Below are positions 54,628-64,000 of a DNA stretch of 64,000 nt, in pieces (position 1 is the first letter of the stretch; each line of letters begins with the position of its first letter). The translations under genes were made by a program, and so were the position numbers. The stretch spans positions 19,781-83,780 of the forward strand of contig JAQVVM010000013.1 in the NCBI GenBank assembly GCA_028698995.1, given 5' to 3'. Below the pieces are notes generated by a model, which made no database searches, was not told where the DNA came from, and saw only the letters and a list, made by a program, of their open reading frames with translations. Source of the stretch: Bacteroidales bacterium. GTDB lineage: Bacteria; Bacteroidota; Bacteroidia; Bacteroidales; PXBB01.

Positions 54628-56748
54628 CTATCGTTGAATAACTATCTTCCTGTTTACCTGGCTTTTATCTGATAGAATTCGTACAAAATAAAGGCCATCA
54701 TCAAAATTATCCAGAGATAGGAAAATACTATTCATACCGCCCTGCAATTGTTTTTCAACACTTAACACTTTTTCTCCGGCAATATTAAATAATTGTACGG
54801 TCAACTGCTTAGAACCTTCATTGGTAAAGTCAATAAGAATATAATCATTTGAAGGATTGGGATAAATACTCAAATTCGTAAAATCTACAACGTCCTCCAT
54901 TCCTGCAAGTGTGGTTGTATAAAAGCCATTAAAGCCGGAACCGGGTGTTTGACTGACGGCTTTAAACCATAACATAATTTTTTCGATATTATAGGTATAA
55001 GCAGCAGGGATGTTAGAGCCTGTATAAGAATCTAAAAGGATGGGACTTGAACTGACATCATAAACTTCGAGGAAATCTACATTGTTTGTAAGATTAAATT
55101 CCGTGAATGTTAATGTAATTGAATTAATACCTGCAGGAATAATACGCCAGCGGCAGTTTGTTACAGGATTATAAGGATTCATACCACTGCCGTCTGAAAA
55201 GGAATCAGACAATGCAGTCAGGTTTGAAAGGTTGGAGCAATAGAAAGGGAAAGTGGTGGTGTAACTTGCATGAAAACCTGCTGCCTGAGTTGAAGCATTT
55301 GTAGAAAAATTAATCAGCATTTTTCCGCTGGTACCTGTTATAAGAGCAGGCAATGCATTACCAGAGAAAGAACCTAATAAGGGAGCCGAAGTTGTTTCAC
55401 CGTCATAAACACTGACAATATCATTAGCATCCTCAGTTTCAAATCTGTCAAAGCTCAGTTTGATGGATGAAACTTGATAAGTGGGACTTATAAGCCAGCT
55501 GCAGTCGCTGTTGTTTTGATAGCTTTGCGGACCGCTTCCATCGTCAAAAGTACCGAAAGAAGAAGTCAGTGTTTTTGTGCCTGTGCAGTTATATGGGTAA
55601 TTCTGACCAGGATATAAATCAAAAACTGCACCCTGCATATAATTAAAATTATCACCCTGCACATCTAAAGCATTGAGGTAAAAGAACCCATTGTAATAAC
55701 CACTCCAACCCCAATTCATGTGAAAATAATCAGTACCCTGATAACCATCACAGTTCCAAGCATGACCGGCACCGGAAGAAGGGGATCCTGAATAGATCAA
55801 AGGTTTACCATCATCCAAATTATCAATCATCATATTAGCCCAGTTGGTATTAGTATATAAATACTTTGTTTTGTATGATGCTGCAGTAGCATATTTGAAA
55901 TTATCTTTCATGGCACTTGCAGCTGTAATAGTATTTGCTGAAGAACCGTTGGGACTAAAGCCCATATCTACAGAAACAGCAGCATGATACATTAATTCGG
56001 CTACGGCGCTGTTACTTTGGGTAAGGTTATTAGTCATCTCATTCCAACGGTAAGAAGTATTTCCAAAGTTAGCTGAAAGGGTTCCGTATGATGAACTATA
56101 ACTATTAGAACCATTACCCTGAATAGGATAATTGTAATATTTCATAATCTGAGCCATAGAAACGGCAACACAACCTACATAAACCCGACCATTTGGACCG
56201 GCAGCATCAGCAGGGCACATGTCATTGTACCATTTATCCTGATTCCATTGTGTAAGCAAGAGAGGAGAAACACTTTTGACTTTGGTTGGGTTGAAAGCCG
56301 ATTGACTGTAATTATTCCATGCCTCTGCATTGACGGTTGAAGGGGCTAAATTGTTATCAATAGCATATTCAATCTGACTTTCAAGATATGCCATCCAATT
56401 GCTTACAGCAGGCGATTCAATAGGTAAAGTGAACTTACTTTCAAAATCATAAGCTAAAACCGGATACATGGCTTTCTGTGCAGATACAATCATATAACCT
56501 CCATTATTTACATCAAAAATGTAATATAAGGGGTTTTCTTCAGCATTTTTCCTTGTGTGCATAAGATTCATGTTAAAAATGGGATTTACACTCTTATCCG
56601 AATCTTCATATAAAGAGTTATAACGTTCAGAATAAAAATTCTGTGCTACTTTAACAGCAAGTTCTGTACTTACTACCTGTGAAAACACATTGGAACTGAT
56701 AACCAAAATAAAGAAGACACATTGTAATGCTTTCAAAAAACTTTTCAT
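54628..56748 (-). CDS. Secreted C10-family cysteine peptidase with CUB domains and T9SS type A tail (copy 2)
   Basis: 706 aa; same architecture as the neighbouring copies. Signal peptide (to ~23), C193 in YVGCVAVSMAQIMKYY and H329 in GAGHAWNCDGYQ, two CUB-like domains (~385-620) and a T9SS tail beginning NLSIYPNPSNDYILIDF and ending SQVNRKIVIQR. All catalytic residues present. Separated by 40 bp from copy 1 and 18 bp from copy 3, so probably cotranscribed. Confidence 0.9.
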   Translation of the reverse strand: MKSFLKALQCVFFILVISSNVFSQVVSTELAVKVAQNFYSERYNSLYEDSDKSVNPIFNMNLMHTRKNAEENPLYYIFDVNNGGYMIVSAQKAMYPVLAYDFESKFTLPIESPAVSNWMAYLESQIEYAIDNNLAPSTVNAEAWNNYSQSAFNPTKVKSVSPLLLTQWNQDKWYNDMCPADAAGPNGRVYVGCVAVSMAQIMKYYNYPIQGNGSNSYSSSYGTLSANFGNTSYRWNEMTNNLTQSNSAVAELMYHAAVSVDMGFSPNGSSANTITAASAMKDNFKYATAASYKTKYLYTNTNWANMMIDNLDDGKPLIYSGSPSSGAGHAWNCDGYQGTDYFHMNWGWSGYYNGFFYLNALDVQGDNFNYMQGAVFDLYPGQNYPYNCTGTKTLTSSFGTFDDGSGPQSYQNNSDCSWLISPTYQVSSIKLSFDRFETEDANDIVSVYDGETTSAPLLGSFSGNALPALITGTSGKMLINFSTNASTQAAGFHASYTTTFPFYCSNLSNLTALSDSFSDGSGMNPYNPVTNCRWRIIPAGINSITLTFTEFNLTNNVDFLEVYDVSSSPILLDSYTGSNIPAAYTYNIEKIMLWFKAVSQTPGSGFNGFYTTTLAGMEDVVDFTNLSIYPNPSNDYILIDFTNEGSKQLTVQLFNIAGEKVLSVEKQLQGGMNSIFLSLDNFDDGLYFVRILSDKSQVNRKIVIQR

Positions 56749-56766
56749 TTTATTAGGATTTTTAAA

Positions 56767-58890
56767 TTAGTAAATAATTATCTTTTTATTATATGAGATT
56801 TGTTGTGTTTCAATTTTAAGGATATAAATACCTTTAGCCCATTCGGAAGTATTTAAAGTAATAATACCTTGCTGCAAATCTTCATCCTTTAAATCCAGAA
56901 TTGATTTGCCGTTGATTGAAATAATCTTTAAAGCGTAAACATCAGCCTCCATGAATTCAATATTTAAAATATCACTCACCGGATTGGGATAAATTTTTAC
57001 AATATCATCCGAATTTCGATTTTCTACACTTGTAGCTGAGGATGTATAAACAACTTCCCACCCATTTTGAGGATTATAGGTATTTGTTTTGAACCAAAGC
57101 ATTATAACACCTGAATTATAAGTCTTTTCAACGGGCAACTGATTCCCGGTATAGGAATCGAGGAGCGTAACCGGTGTAGTTGTCATGTCATACACCTCAA
57201 AAACATCAACATTGGTATCCAGATTGAATTGCAGAAATTTTAAAGTGATACTTTCAGCATTTAGTGGTTGAATACGCCAACGGCAATTAGTGGCATAATT
57301 GTAATTATATAAACCACTGCCATCAGTCAGGGTATCAGTTTCGGAGCTGACTAACGAAAGGGGATTACAATAAGATGGAACGGCTCCTGTGTAAGTCGCA
57401 CTGAATCCGGACCCACCAATACTGTCATTGCTGGTAAAAGTAACAAACAATTTCTGTCCGTTGAAAGTGATATCCTGAGGTAAAGTATTGCCCGAGAATT
57501 CTCCAAGCAAAGGGGCAGTATCATCCTGACCACCATAAACCCTCACAAAATCAGAATCACTTTCAGTTTCGAAGTAGTCGAACACCAGTTTGATGCTATT
57601 AACAAAAAGTTCGGGTGCAATAAGCCAGCTGCAATCAGCATTTCCTTGGTAGGGCTGAATACCGCTACCATCCTCAAGTGAACCTACAAATTCTGTCAGG
57701 ACTTTGTGGCCGGAACAATGAACAGGATAGGTATAATTCAGTGTGTCTGGATAGATGTCTTTAATAACTTCCTGTCTGAAATTGAAATCAGAACCACCCG
57801 GTATGAGCTGATTAAGGTAGAAATAGCCGTTAAATGAACCACCCCAGCCCCAGTCGAAGTGGAAATAGTCAAAACCCTGATAGCCATCGCAGACAAAAGC
57901 ATGTCCACTACTGTCGAGAATATTCTGTGTCCAGCCTGCATAATAGAGTGGCTTTTTATTGTCTAAATTGGCAATTAAAATGCTGTCCCAAGCTAAAGTG
58001 GTACTGTCTCTGAAGATGTATTCCGTTTCGGGACAATATTTGAAATAATTGCGCATGGAACGTGCAGCACTGTGATTCCACATGCCTGAACCATCGGGGC
58101 CATAATTCATATCCACAGAAACACCCATGTTAAAAAGCAGTTCGGCAATGGCTTTATTGGGTTTGGTTATACTATTGGCCATGCTTTCCCAATCGAAAAC
58201 GGTATTTTCAAAATCTGAAGAAATAGTCCCATATATATCATGCTGATAGCTGTAAGAACCTGTTCCTGAGTGCGGCCAGCGGTGATAATACATCAACTGC
58301 CCCATGGCTGTTGCCACACATCCTGCATAAGTTCTTCCGTCAGGACCGGCAGGGTCTTCAGGACACATACCATTGTAATATTTACCCTGATTCCAACGGG
58401 AACTTATCAATGGAAGGACAGATTTTTCTTTTGATAAATCGTTTATAGCTGACAAATCATTGTTTGCAAGCCTTTGCCATTCTTCGCTGATAGACTGAGA
58501 CGGGAGTATGAGCTCAGCCTCGGCTTTAATAATCTGAGATTCATAATGAGCCATCCATGCCGAGAAATTTGGAGCCGAATTATCGTCTGTAAAACGATTT
58601 TCAAAGTCATAAGCTAAAACAGGCTGTACCCTGTTGCTCCCTGCTACAATGACATAGCCACCGGTGCTAAAATCCATTACGTGATAAACCAAAACCCCGT
58701 TTTTCTCAAAAGAACGGTATTTTACGACTGTGATGGACTCAGGGGAAAGCTTTTTTAAAGCTGAAATTCTCTCAAAATAAAACTTTTTGGCAACATGTTC
58801 AGCAGTTGATCTGTCAACGTTAGACTGGGCTAAAAGCTGCATTAGAAAGAAAGAACAAAAAACACTCAACAAGAGTTTTCTCTTTACCAT
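56767..58890 (-). CDS. Secreted C10-family cysteine peptidase with CUB domains and T9SS type A tail (copy 3)
   Basis: 707 aa; first gene of the three-gene tandem. Signal peptide (to ~21), C191 in YAGCVATAMGQLMYYH and H330 in SGHAFVCDGYQ. CUB-like modules (~390-620) and T9SS type A tail (IVKIYPNPVSDILNIEF ... IYILKIETQQISYNKKI). C10 peptidases of this type resemble PrtT-like hemagglutinin proteases; a role in protein degradation outside the cell is likely. Divergence among copies is moderate, so the duplication is not recent. Confidence 0.9.
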   Translation of the reverse strand: MVKRKLLLSVFCSFFLMQLLAQSNVDRSTAEHVAKKFYFERISALKKLSPESITVVKYRSFEKNGVLVYHVMDFSTGGYVIVAGSNRVQPVLAYDFENRFTDDNSAPNFSAWMAHYESQIIKAEAELILPSQSISEEWQRLANNDLSAINDLSKEKSVLPLISSRWNQGKYYNGMCPEDPAGPDGRTYAGCVATAMGQLMYYHRWPHSGTGSYSYQHDIYGTISSDFENTVFDWESMANSITKPNKAIAELLFNMGVSVDMNYGPDGSGMWNHSAARSMRNYFKYCPETEYIFRDSTTLAWDSILIANLDNKKPLYYAGWTQNILDSSGHAFVCDGYQGFDYFHFDWGWGGSFNGYFYLNQLIPGGSDFNFRQEVIKDIYPDTLNYTYPVHCSGHKVLTEFVGSLEDGSGIQPYQGNADCSWLIAPELFVNSIKLVFDYFETESDSDFVRVYGGQDDTAPLLGEFSGNTLPQDITFNGQKLFVTFTSNDSIGGSGFSATYTGAVPSYCNPLSLVSSETDTLTDGSGLYNYNYATNCRWRIQPLNAESITLKFLQFNLDTNVDVFEVYDMTTTPVTLLDSYTGNQLPVEKTYNSGVIMLWFKTNTYNPQNGWEVVYTSSATSVENRNSDDIVKIYPNPVSDILNIEFMEADVYALKIISINGKSILDLKDEDLQQGIITLNTSEWAKGIYILKIETQQISYNKKIIIY

Positions 58891-59021
58891 AGGCTAATTA
58901 TTTAAAATATAAAATTACGAAAAAAAATAATATGCCTATTTTTTATTTGATTCTGGAAAAACTCTTTTTTGGGAATTAATATTTATTTGTTTTTTGATTT
59001 ATAATCATCATCAGAAAGCTC

Positions 59022-59927
59022 TTACTGATTACAGAGAGAGAGAATGTTGCTAACAAACAAGTTCAAATCATCCTCAGACAAAATCTGGCCATGTCCCCCA
59101 ATTATAACATCAACCGCGCCCATCCTTTGCTTAATCCAACTAACTCCTCGTTTGCATAATTCTTTATCAATAAACAAAGGGTTGTTATATGAAGGTCTGC
59201 CATATTCGGAAAACAGATCTCCGGTAAAAAGGATTTTCAACTCAGGTGCATAAATCAATATATCACTCTTTGAATGACATCTTCCAAAATAGAATAGATT
59301 TAATGAGATATCATCAAAAAAAACATCCATGCTGTCAGAGAAAGTTGAATTAGGGATTTTCAAAGGAATATCATTAAGAATATCATTCAAAGCACTTTGA
59401 TAGCGGGTTTTCTGAGTAAAAGCATGATGATAATCTTCCGCATTTATATATGCAGCGCCAAGTATTGAGTCATATTCTGTTATCAAATTTTCCATACTAA
59501 TCTTTACATTACTCAAATTCAAATTATGTTCAGATATTTCATTTATGCTGTTAATTTGTCCAAGAATTGTGGCATTTGGGAATACATTGTTACCACCAAC
59601 GTGGTCAGGGTGTCCATGTGTGTTAATGACATAAATAAAGTTATTCTTTTGAAATTTCTTTTCGATTATGTGCCGGTATTTTAATGTAAGACCACTTGAA
59701 ATACCTGCATCAATTACAACTATGCCATTATTTGTATTTATTGCCGTTATGGCATCAGCACCAAAAGTTACAATAATCGTTTTTGCGTTGATATTTCGAA
59801 CTTCAATAAACGAATCAATATTTGATATTGTTTCATTCCAAAGTATGGATTCATGATAATGACAGCCAGCAAATATCTGCAAATACAAAAATGAATTTAG
59901 CAGTAATATCATATTAATTTTCCTCAT
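59022..59927 (-). CDS. Exported metallo-beta-lactamase-fold hydrolase
   Basis: 301 aa from ATG giving MRKINMILLLNSFLY (a start five codons earlier is possible). Signal peptide; zinc motif NTHGHPDHVGG (H109, H111, D113, H114, numbering from the longer start), FGRCHSKSDILIY (third His) and TGDLFSEYG; GGHGQIL near the C-terminus. This is the MBL fold with the THxHxDH set of B1/B2-like or lactonase-like enzymes. Substrate unknown; true beta-lactamase activity should not be assumed. Overlaps the upstream hydrolase gene by about 14 bp. Confidence 0.8.
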   Translation of the reverse strand: MRKINMILLLNSFLYLQIFAGCHYHESILWNETISNIDSFIEVRNINAKTIIVTFGADAITAINTNNGIVVIDAGISSGLTLKYRHIIEKKFQKNNFIYVINTHGHPDHVGGNNVFPNATILGQINSINEISEHNLNLSNVKISMENLITEYDSILGAAYINAEDYHHAFTQKTRYQSALNDILNDIPLKIPNSTFSDSMDVFFDDISLNLFYFGRCHSKSDILIYAPELKILFTGDLFSEYGRPSYNNPLFIDKELCKRGVSWIKQRMGAVDVIIGGHGQILSEDDLNLFVSNILSLCNQ

Positions 59928-61104
59928 CAACAATATTTTCATTTAACCAGTTTAGCATAAGGTTGTCAATTCTTATCATTCTTCCTGTCTGTATGTTAAT
60001 TGGCGCATGTCCGCATTGAGGCATGACAGCAATGTTGTAGTCTTCATTACCACTGATTATCATATATTGAATAATATTTTCAACACTCGCTTGTGTAGGC
60101 ACAACGACATCAAGTTCACCAAAAATTGCAAGCCACTTTTTCTTAAAATGCACCATTTCGCTTAAATAATCGTTTGGTAATGAATACCATGTGGGAAGTC
60201 CCACAGCAAATTCAGGTATAGAATCCATTTCCTGTTTGGTATAAGGCAAGAGCGATGCTTCATATTTCAGACGCATATTATTAATCTCATTATTTACTGA
60301 AACATGCAATAAAGAATCTTCAGCTGCCCAAGCTCGGATAGATTTTACATGCAAATCAAATATTTCGTTAAAAGCCGTATCATTTAAATTCAGACTCTGC
60401 AGCCATCCTTTCTGCGCATTAATACGGTCGTCAACAGCACTTACAAAAGTACCGGCAAAACTTATCACAAATTTTACGATGGGATAGCGGCTCGCAGTGA
60501 GCACTGCAATTCTGCCACCTTCACTTCCACCAATGACACCAATTTTTAGGGAGTCAATTCTCTGATGACCGGAAAGATAAATTGTACAATTACCTGCATC
60601 AGTAACATAATCATCATAGGTAGTTGAAATAAACTCACCTTCAGATTCGCCTGTACCTCGCTTGTCATGAACAAATGCGGCAATACCGCAATGGGCAAGA
60701 ATGGGTGCAAGCCAGTCGGACATATTTCTTATCGGACGAGAATCATCTCCACCACCATTTGTTAATATGACAAGAGGGTGTTTCTCGTTCCCCAATGGCA
60801 AATACAAGCAGCCACTGATTAAAAAACCTTCACTGGGGATTTTAAGCTTGACAGTTGTAAAAGTGCTGTCGGCAGGTGTTCCTTCCGGTAAATCAAGCCT
60901 GCTCAGCGGGCCTGACTGATTTGGCCAGTAACCTTCAAGACAACTTGGCTTTTGCATCAAGATGTTTATTTGCTTTGAAGTTAAAATTAATGGATTTTCG
61001 CGGTTATGGCTGCTATCATGCTGACTGTATAAAGGTTTTAAACACATACACAGAACTATCATTACGTTAAATAAAACAAATAAAGAACGTATTATTCTTT
61101 TCAT
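59914..61104 (-). CDS. Exported alpha/beta hydrolase
   Basis: 396 aa; signal peptide (to ~27). Catalytic triad visible: nucleophile S194 in IGVIGGSEGGRIAV, D332 in IFGELDVVVPTQAS and H366 in MPQCGHAPI; oxyanion region NGGGDDS and HDKRGTGESEGEF. Resembles dienelactone-hydrolase/acyl-peptidase-like alpha/beta hydrolases with a serine nucleophile. Acts outside the cytoplasm. The downstream MBL-fold gene overlaps and is likely translationally coupled. Confidence 0.85.
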   Translation of the reverse strand: MKRIIRSLFVLFNVMIVLCMCLKPLYSQHDSSHNRENPLILTSKQINILMQKPSCLEGYWPNQSGPLSRLDLPEGTPADSTFTTVKLKIPSEGFLISGCLYLPLGNEKHPLVILTNGGGDDSRPIRNMSDWLAPILAHCGIAAFVHDKRGTGESEGEFISTTYDDYVTDAGNCTIYLSGHQRIDSLKIGVIGGSEGGRIAVLTASRYPIVKFVISFAGTFVSAVDDRINAQKGWLQSLNLNDTAFNEIFDLHVKSIRAWAAEDSLLHVSVNNEINNMRLKYEASLLPYTKQEMDSIPEFAVGLPTWYSLPNDYLSEMVHFKKKWLAIFGELDVVVPTQASVENIIQYMIISGNEDYNIAVMPQCGHAPINIQTGRMIRIDNLMLNWLNENIVDEEN

Positions 61105-61130
61105 TTTTTCTAAATGTTAATACTTCATAA

Positions 61131-61598
61131 TCAAGGCTCTGTTGTCATACAATCAGTACTTACCATTCCTTGTCTATAAATTTTCACACTGTCCAATTTG
61201 CCATTTTCATTATAAAATTTCCATTTACCATCCCAGTAATAATTAACCATTAAAGGATCATCCAGTATAAGTTTCGACCAGCCTCTACATTCTACGCTTC
61301 CACTTGGATAATACCAGACTTCACGGGTTCTGTTTTTAAAGTATCTTTTCTTGACAAATTTAATTCCTTCCTCGTTATTGATTATCCAGCGTCCTACAGG
61401 TATGCCATTTCTGAATCGGCCTTTGGACAGAATTTTGTTATTTTCTTGATTATAATAGACCCATCGGCCAACAGCTTTATTGTCTGAGTTATAACGGTTT
61501 ACTCTTCTCAACAAATTTTGAGAAAATAAGAGGCTGCTTGTACAAAAAAGTACAGCTATAAATGGTACTATTATTATTTTCAATAACTTAAAATTCAT
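61131..61598 (-). CDS. Exported MORN/YwqK-like repeat protein
   Basis: 155 aa; signal peptide (to ~27, ending LLFSQ). Repeats of W-x-x-Y-N-x-E (VGRWVYYNQENNKILSKGRFRNG, VGRWIINNEEG, WKFYNENGKLDSV) typical of MORN/YwqK-type proteins. It stands outside the island and downstream of a TonB-like gene, so I do not treat it as a toxin partner. Its stop/start overlap with the TonB-like gene is 1 bp. Confidence 0.6.
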   Translation of the reverse strand: MNFKLLKIIIVPFIAVLFCTSSLLFSQNLLRRVNRYNSDNKAVGRWVYYNQENNKILSKGRFRNGIPVGRWIINNEEGIKFVKKRYFKNRTREVWYYPSGSVECRGWSKLILDDPLMVNYYWDGKWKFYNENGKLDSVKIYRQGMVSTDCMTTEP

Positions 61599-62092
61599 TA
61601 ATTCAATTTAAAATTTATTGGGATATTAAACTTTACATTGACCGCTTCGCCATTAATTTTTCCGGGAGTCCAGTTGGGCATAGCAGAAATTACCCGTATG
61701 GCTTCAGCATCCAAAAATTCATTAACAAAATTTGCAACTTTAACATCGGCAACATTACCAGTTTTAGTAACAACAAATGAAACATAAACTTTGCCCTGAA
61801 TTCCATTTTCCTTAGCTTCATCAGGATATCTGACATGTGAAGCAATATACTCATTCAAAGCATTCGGAGTGCTACCAAAAACGGGCATTTCGTCAACTAC
61901 ATCAAAAACTTCTCCGTCAAACACATCCTCAACAATAGATTTAGTTATAGTATCTTGCAAAACTGTTTGATTATTAATTAACTCCTTTTCGTTTTTTGAA
62001 TTATTGCACCCTAAAATTACAATTATTCCAAATACAATAAACACAATGTTTAAAACTTTGGCTTTAAAGCCGGAATTGATTTTTGTTTTCAT
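61598..62092 (-). CDS. TonB C-terminal-domain lipoprotein
   Basis: 164 aa. Lipoprotein signal with lipobox VILGCNN at ~29. The C-terminal ~95 residues are a TonB-type domain: MPVFGSTPNALNEYIASHVRYPDEAKENGIQGKVYVSFVVTKTGNV then WTPGKINGEAVNVKFNIPINF. Lacks the membrane anchor and Pro-rich spacer of TonB; typical of stand-alone 'energy transducer' proteins in Bacteroidota. Function not established here. Confidence 0.8.
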   Translation of the reverse strand: MKTKINSGFKAKVLNIVFIVFGIIVILGCNNSKNEKELINNQTVLQDTITKSIVEDVFDGEVFDVVDEMPVFGSTPNALNEYIASHVRYPDEAKENGIQGKVYVSFVVTKTGNVADVKVANFVNEFLDAEAIRVISAMPNWTPGKINGEAVNVKFNIPINFKLN

Positions 62093-62209
62093 AAAACATC
62101 TCCTATTAATTAGTTAGTATTAATTAGTTTTTCATTTTTATTTTTCAAAGTAAATGTCCCAAAAGATTGCTTTAATACAATTCTGCCATCAAACCTTCAC
62201 TTCGTCATT

Positions 62210-62713
62210 TTATGAATTTAATATCAGTACAAATAAAATTTCAAACCTGTTGATATGCCCGCTTAAAGCAATAAATTGCTCAGGGAAAGAAGTTTTTTCT
62301 CTATTCAAAAATCCAAAATTTAAATCAAATTCAATATTAGAATTTAAGTTCTTTGAATTATCCTTTACAGAGAAAGTATCTGTACTACAGCACTTACTTT
62401 TTTTTCTTGATTCTAACCATTTTATTGGAAATTGGGTAAAGGTCAATAAATTACCTATTTTTTTCTCAAATAACCTGATATAAACGGCATCCCCATTGCC
62501 ATTGAAGGATACATAATTAATATCTTTATCTCCTATTGAAGAATGCTGTTCATCGGAGGTTACATGTACATCAAGGTTTTCGGTCGCAAAAACTTCAGAA
62601 TTATTCTGTACTGTATCAGCAAAAGAAGGATTTAAAGAAAAAGCTATAAAGACAGTCAACATGGCCAAACTAAGAGTTTGGACTTTTGCGTGATAATTAA
62701 ATTGTGTTTTCAT
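62210..62713 (-). CDS. Exported hypothetical protein
   Basis: 167 aa; signal peptide (to ~32, ending PSFADT). Contains VSFNGNGDAVYIRLFEKKIGNLLTF and a Cys pair (KKSKCCST). No family recognised. Could have a role with the neighbouring TonB-dependent receptor gene, which lies 46 bp upstream, but this is only positional. Confidence 0.45.
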   Translation of the reverse strand: MKTQFNYHAKVQTLSLAMLTVFIAFSLNPSFADTVQNNSEVFATENLDVHVTSDEQHSSIGDKDINYVSFNGNGDAVYIRLFEKKIGNLLTFTQFPIKWLESRKKSKCCSTDTFSVKDNSKNLNSNIEFDLNFGFLNREKTSFPEQFIALSGHINRFEILFVLILNS

Positions 62714-62759
62714 AGGATAATTGTTTTTATAATTAAATTTATATTAAAAAATCAAAAAA

Positions 62760-64000
62760 TTAAATCCCCATTGCTGGCACGTTGTTCTGTTGCGTGTTTT
62801 GTGAAGGTTTGAAGTCATTAATTCTGTATGATATACCAATAAATACAACAGGGAATTCACCTCTGAAGTCAAGTGAACTTTTGAAATTTCCATTAATTTC
62901 AGAATATCGATAACTGTAAGTATGGAAAATATCATTGGCTGAAAGGCTTATATTTAATTTATTTTTCAATAAATTCTGTCTGAATCCAAAATTTACGGAA
63001 TATAGTGGTTCCCTCTTTCCATGGGCTTCTCTTTCAGCTCCTTCATAAAAGCCGCTTAACTCAACAGCAGAATTCTTTAAAAATTTATACTGAAAATTAA
63101 ACCTTGAGCTGTATGACATTTCATTATAGTTATAAGTCAGGTTATCGTCATTTACAAATGCCTGAATTGCATACAGATTTGCAAAAATGCCAAGACTCAT
63201 TTTCCGGCTTAAATTAAAATTCATTCCTGTTTCGAAACCATAATAATATTTATTGGAAAGGTTCTTATGAGAAATGATATAAATACCGGAACCATCCTTA
63301 TCTGTAATTCTTTCAACAGCATTATGAGTGATGCGCGAATACAATGATAAGCTGAGCATGTGCTGTTTAACAAAACGTATGTGATTGAGTTCGGCAACAT
63401 CAAAAAGTTCAGGTTTTAGGTCCGGATTTCCAGTCTGGACGATAAAACCATCGTTATAATATGGCACAGGAGAAGTAAACCAATCATTCGGCAGATTAAT
63501 CCTGCGGCTGTAACTTAACTGCCACTGGCTGTTATTTTCACCTTGCAAACTTAAATGCAATGAAGGAAAGAAATACAATTTATTAAAGTTTATATAAAGC
63601 GATTGTTCTGGAATATCAGTAATCCGGGTATAGTATTGGGTTCTTAAACCTGCCTGAAGGCTAATTTTATTCATATTTCCCGACATAAGAATGTATGCAG
63701 ATTTCATGTCTTCAGAAAAACTATGAATACCGGAATACAACAAATTCTCATGCCAGAGATTGCTTGCAATATCAAGTTGGGTGGTGCTTTTGTCGGCACT
63801 GAAAAATCTATGGTTCACATGAATACCTGCTTCAGCATTTATGTTTTGTTTTAAAGGAAGTTTATAGTCAGTTTTAAATTCCCACTGATTCATATAGTGG
63901 TCTTCATAAAAACAGCGGTTGAGCTGAAGGTCATTTTTTTCAAAACTCTCGGTACTGTAATGTTGCAAAATATCCTGATCATTAATGCCTTGCCAGTTGA
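62760..64000 (-). CDS. TonB-dependent receptor-type outer membrane beta-barrel protein (C-terminal part, cut by the window edge)
   Basis: The frame is open from the right edge (64000) to the stop at 62760; at least 413 codons. Alternating amphipathic strands with aromatic girdles (QWEFKTDYKLPLK, YSRRINLPNDWFTSPVPYYNDGF, IVQTGNPDLKPE, FQYKFLKNSAVELSGFYEG, FVNFGFRQNLLKNKLN-type), which is the outer membrane beta-barrel (PF14905-like) of Bacteroidota TonB-dependent receptors. NPDLKPE is a common signature of these barrels. Plug domain lies outside the window. Substrate unknown. Confidence 0.75.
   Translation of the reverse strand, partial: NWQGINDQDILQHYSTESFEKNDLQLNRCFYEDHYMNQWEFKTDYKLPLKQNINAEAGIHVNHRFFSADKSTTQLDIASNLWHENLLYSGIHSFSEDMKSAYILMSGNMNKISLQAGLRTQYYTRITDIPEQSLYINFNKLYFFPSLHLSLQGENNSQWQLSYSRRINLPNDWFTSPVPYYNDGFIVQTGNPDLKPELFDVAELNHIRFVKQHMLSLSLYSRITHNAVERITDKDGSGIYIISHKNLSNKYYYGFETGMNFNLSRKMSLGIFANLYAIQAFVNDDNLTYNYNEMSYSSRFNFQYKFLKNSAVELSGFYEGAEREAHGKREPLYSVNFGFRQNLLKNKLNISLSANDIFHTYSYRYSEINGNFKSSLDFRGEFPVVFIGISYRINDFKPSQNTQQNNVPAMGI

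Noticed and set aside
61131..61598. A thirteenth immunity gene
   Set aside because: MORN/YwqK-like and exported, as the cassette A partner is, but outside the island with no toxin before it.

Overview
The window is low-GC DNA from a member of the Bacteroidota, probably an uncultured Bacteroidales-like lineage. The evidence is the type IX secretion sorting domains (a CHU_C/type B tail on the 1159-aa surface protein, type A tails on three C10 peptidases), a GldA-like ABC ATPase, a GWxTD protein, the long Bacteroidota form of NusB, a Bacteroidota RHS core, and promoters of the TAnnTTTG type. All calls come from reading the sequence; no database search was run.

Left flank (1-12.4 kb) is ordinary chromosome: the ispH 3' end, nusB, a secreted protein plus a giant SprB/PKD surface protein, aroQ, a family 2 glycosyltransferase, a tRNA-dihydrouridine synthase, a GWxTD protein, gldA and metK. 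Right flank (42.8-64 kb) is also chromosomal: an M28 peptidase, aroA, aroB, uvrB, a tricorn-like S41 protease, a broken hexapeptide acyltransferase, three tandem secreted C10 cysteine peptidases, a metallo-beta-lactamase-fold protein, an alpha/beta hydrolase, small envelope proteins and the end of a TonB-dependent receptor.

Between them lies a 30.5-kb genomic island (about 12404-42922). It is bounded by a 113-bp imperfect direct repeat (105/113 identical) that is the 3' end of the M28 peptidase gene. Both copies encode the peptidase C-terminus with a stop codon, so the island looks like a tyrosine-recombinase element integrated in the end of that gene. Just inside the left end are a 5'-truncated primase/helicase-type ATPase and two adjacent tyrosine recombinases, the second lacking several catalytic residues.

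The rest of the island is mainly an array of twelve orphan RHS-tip/immunity cassettes (A-M; 'I' is only a truncated head). Each is a short RHS 'head', an RHS core, a variable C-terminal domain, and a tightly coupled small gene whose product has an export signal. No full-length RHS protein is present. Eleven copies of a ~26-bp motif lie at cassette boundaries. Heads fall into three classes, and cassettes B and L carry near-identical cores under different heads, so heads have been exchanged. Payloads include zinc-peptidase-like domains (HEYGH, HEMAH and HENRH intact; DEYSH, DEYAH and EEIGH with the first His replaced), two OmpA-like peptidoglycan-binding domains, a possible Cys/His hydrolase and several unrecognised domains. 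Since every partner protein appears exported, the toxins probably act in the cell envelope. Two AlbA_2/RecG-like ATPases, an XRE-regulator remnant and a degenerate IS5-type element complete the island. The best candidate for an undescribed system here is this island-borne, recombinase-adjacent array of swappable envelope-toxin tips with a shared boundary motif.
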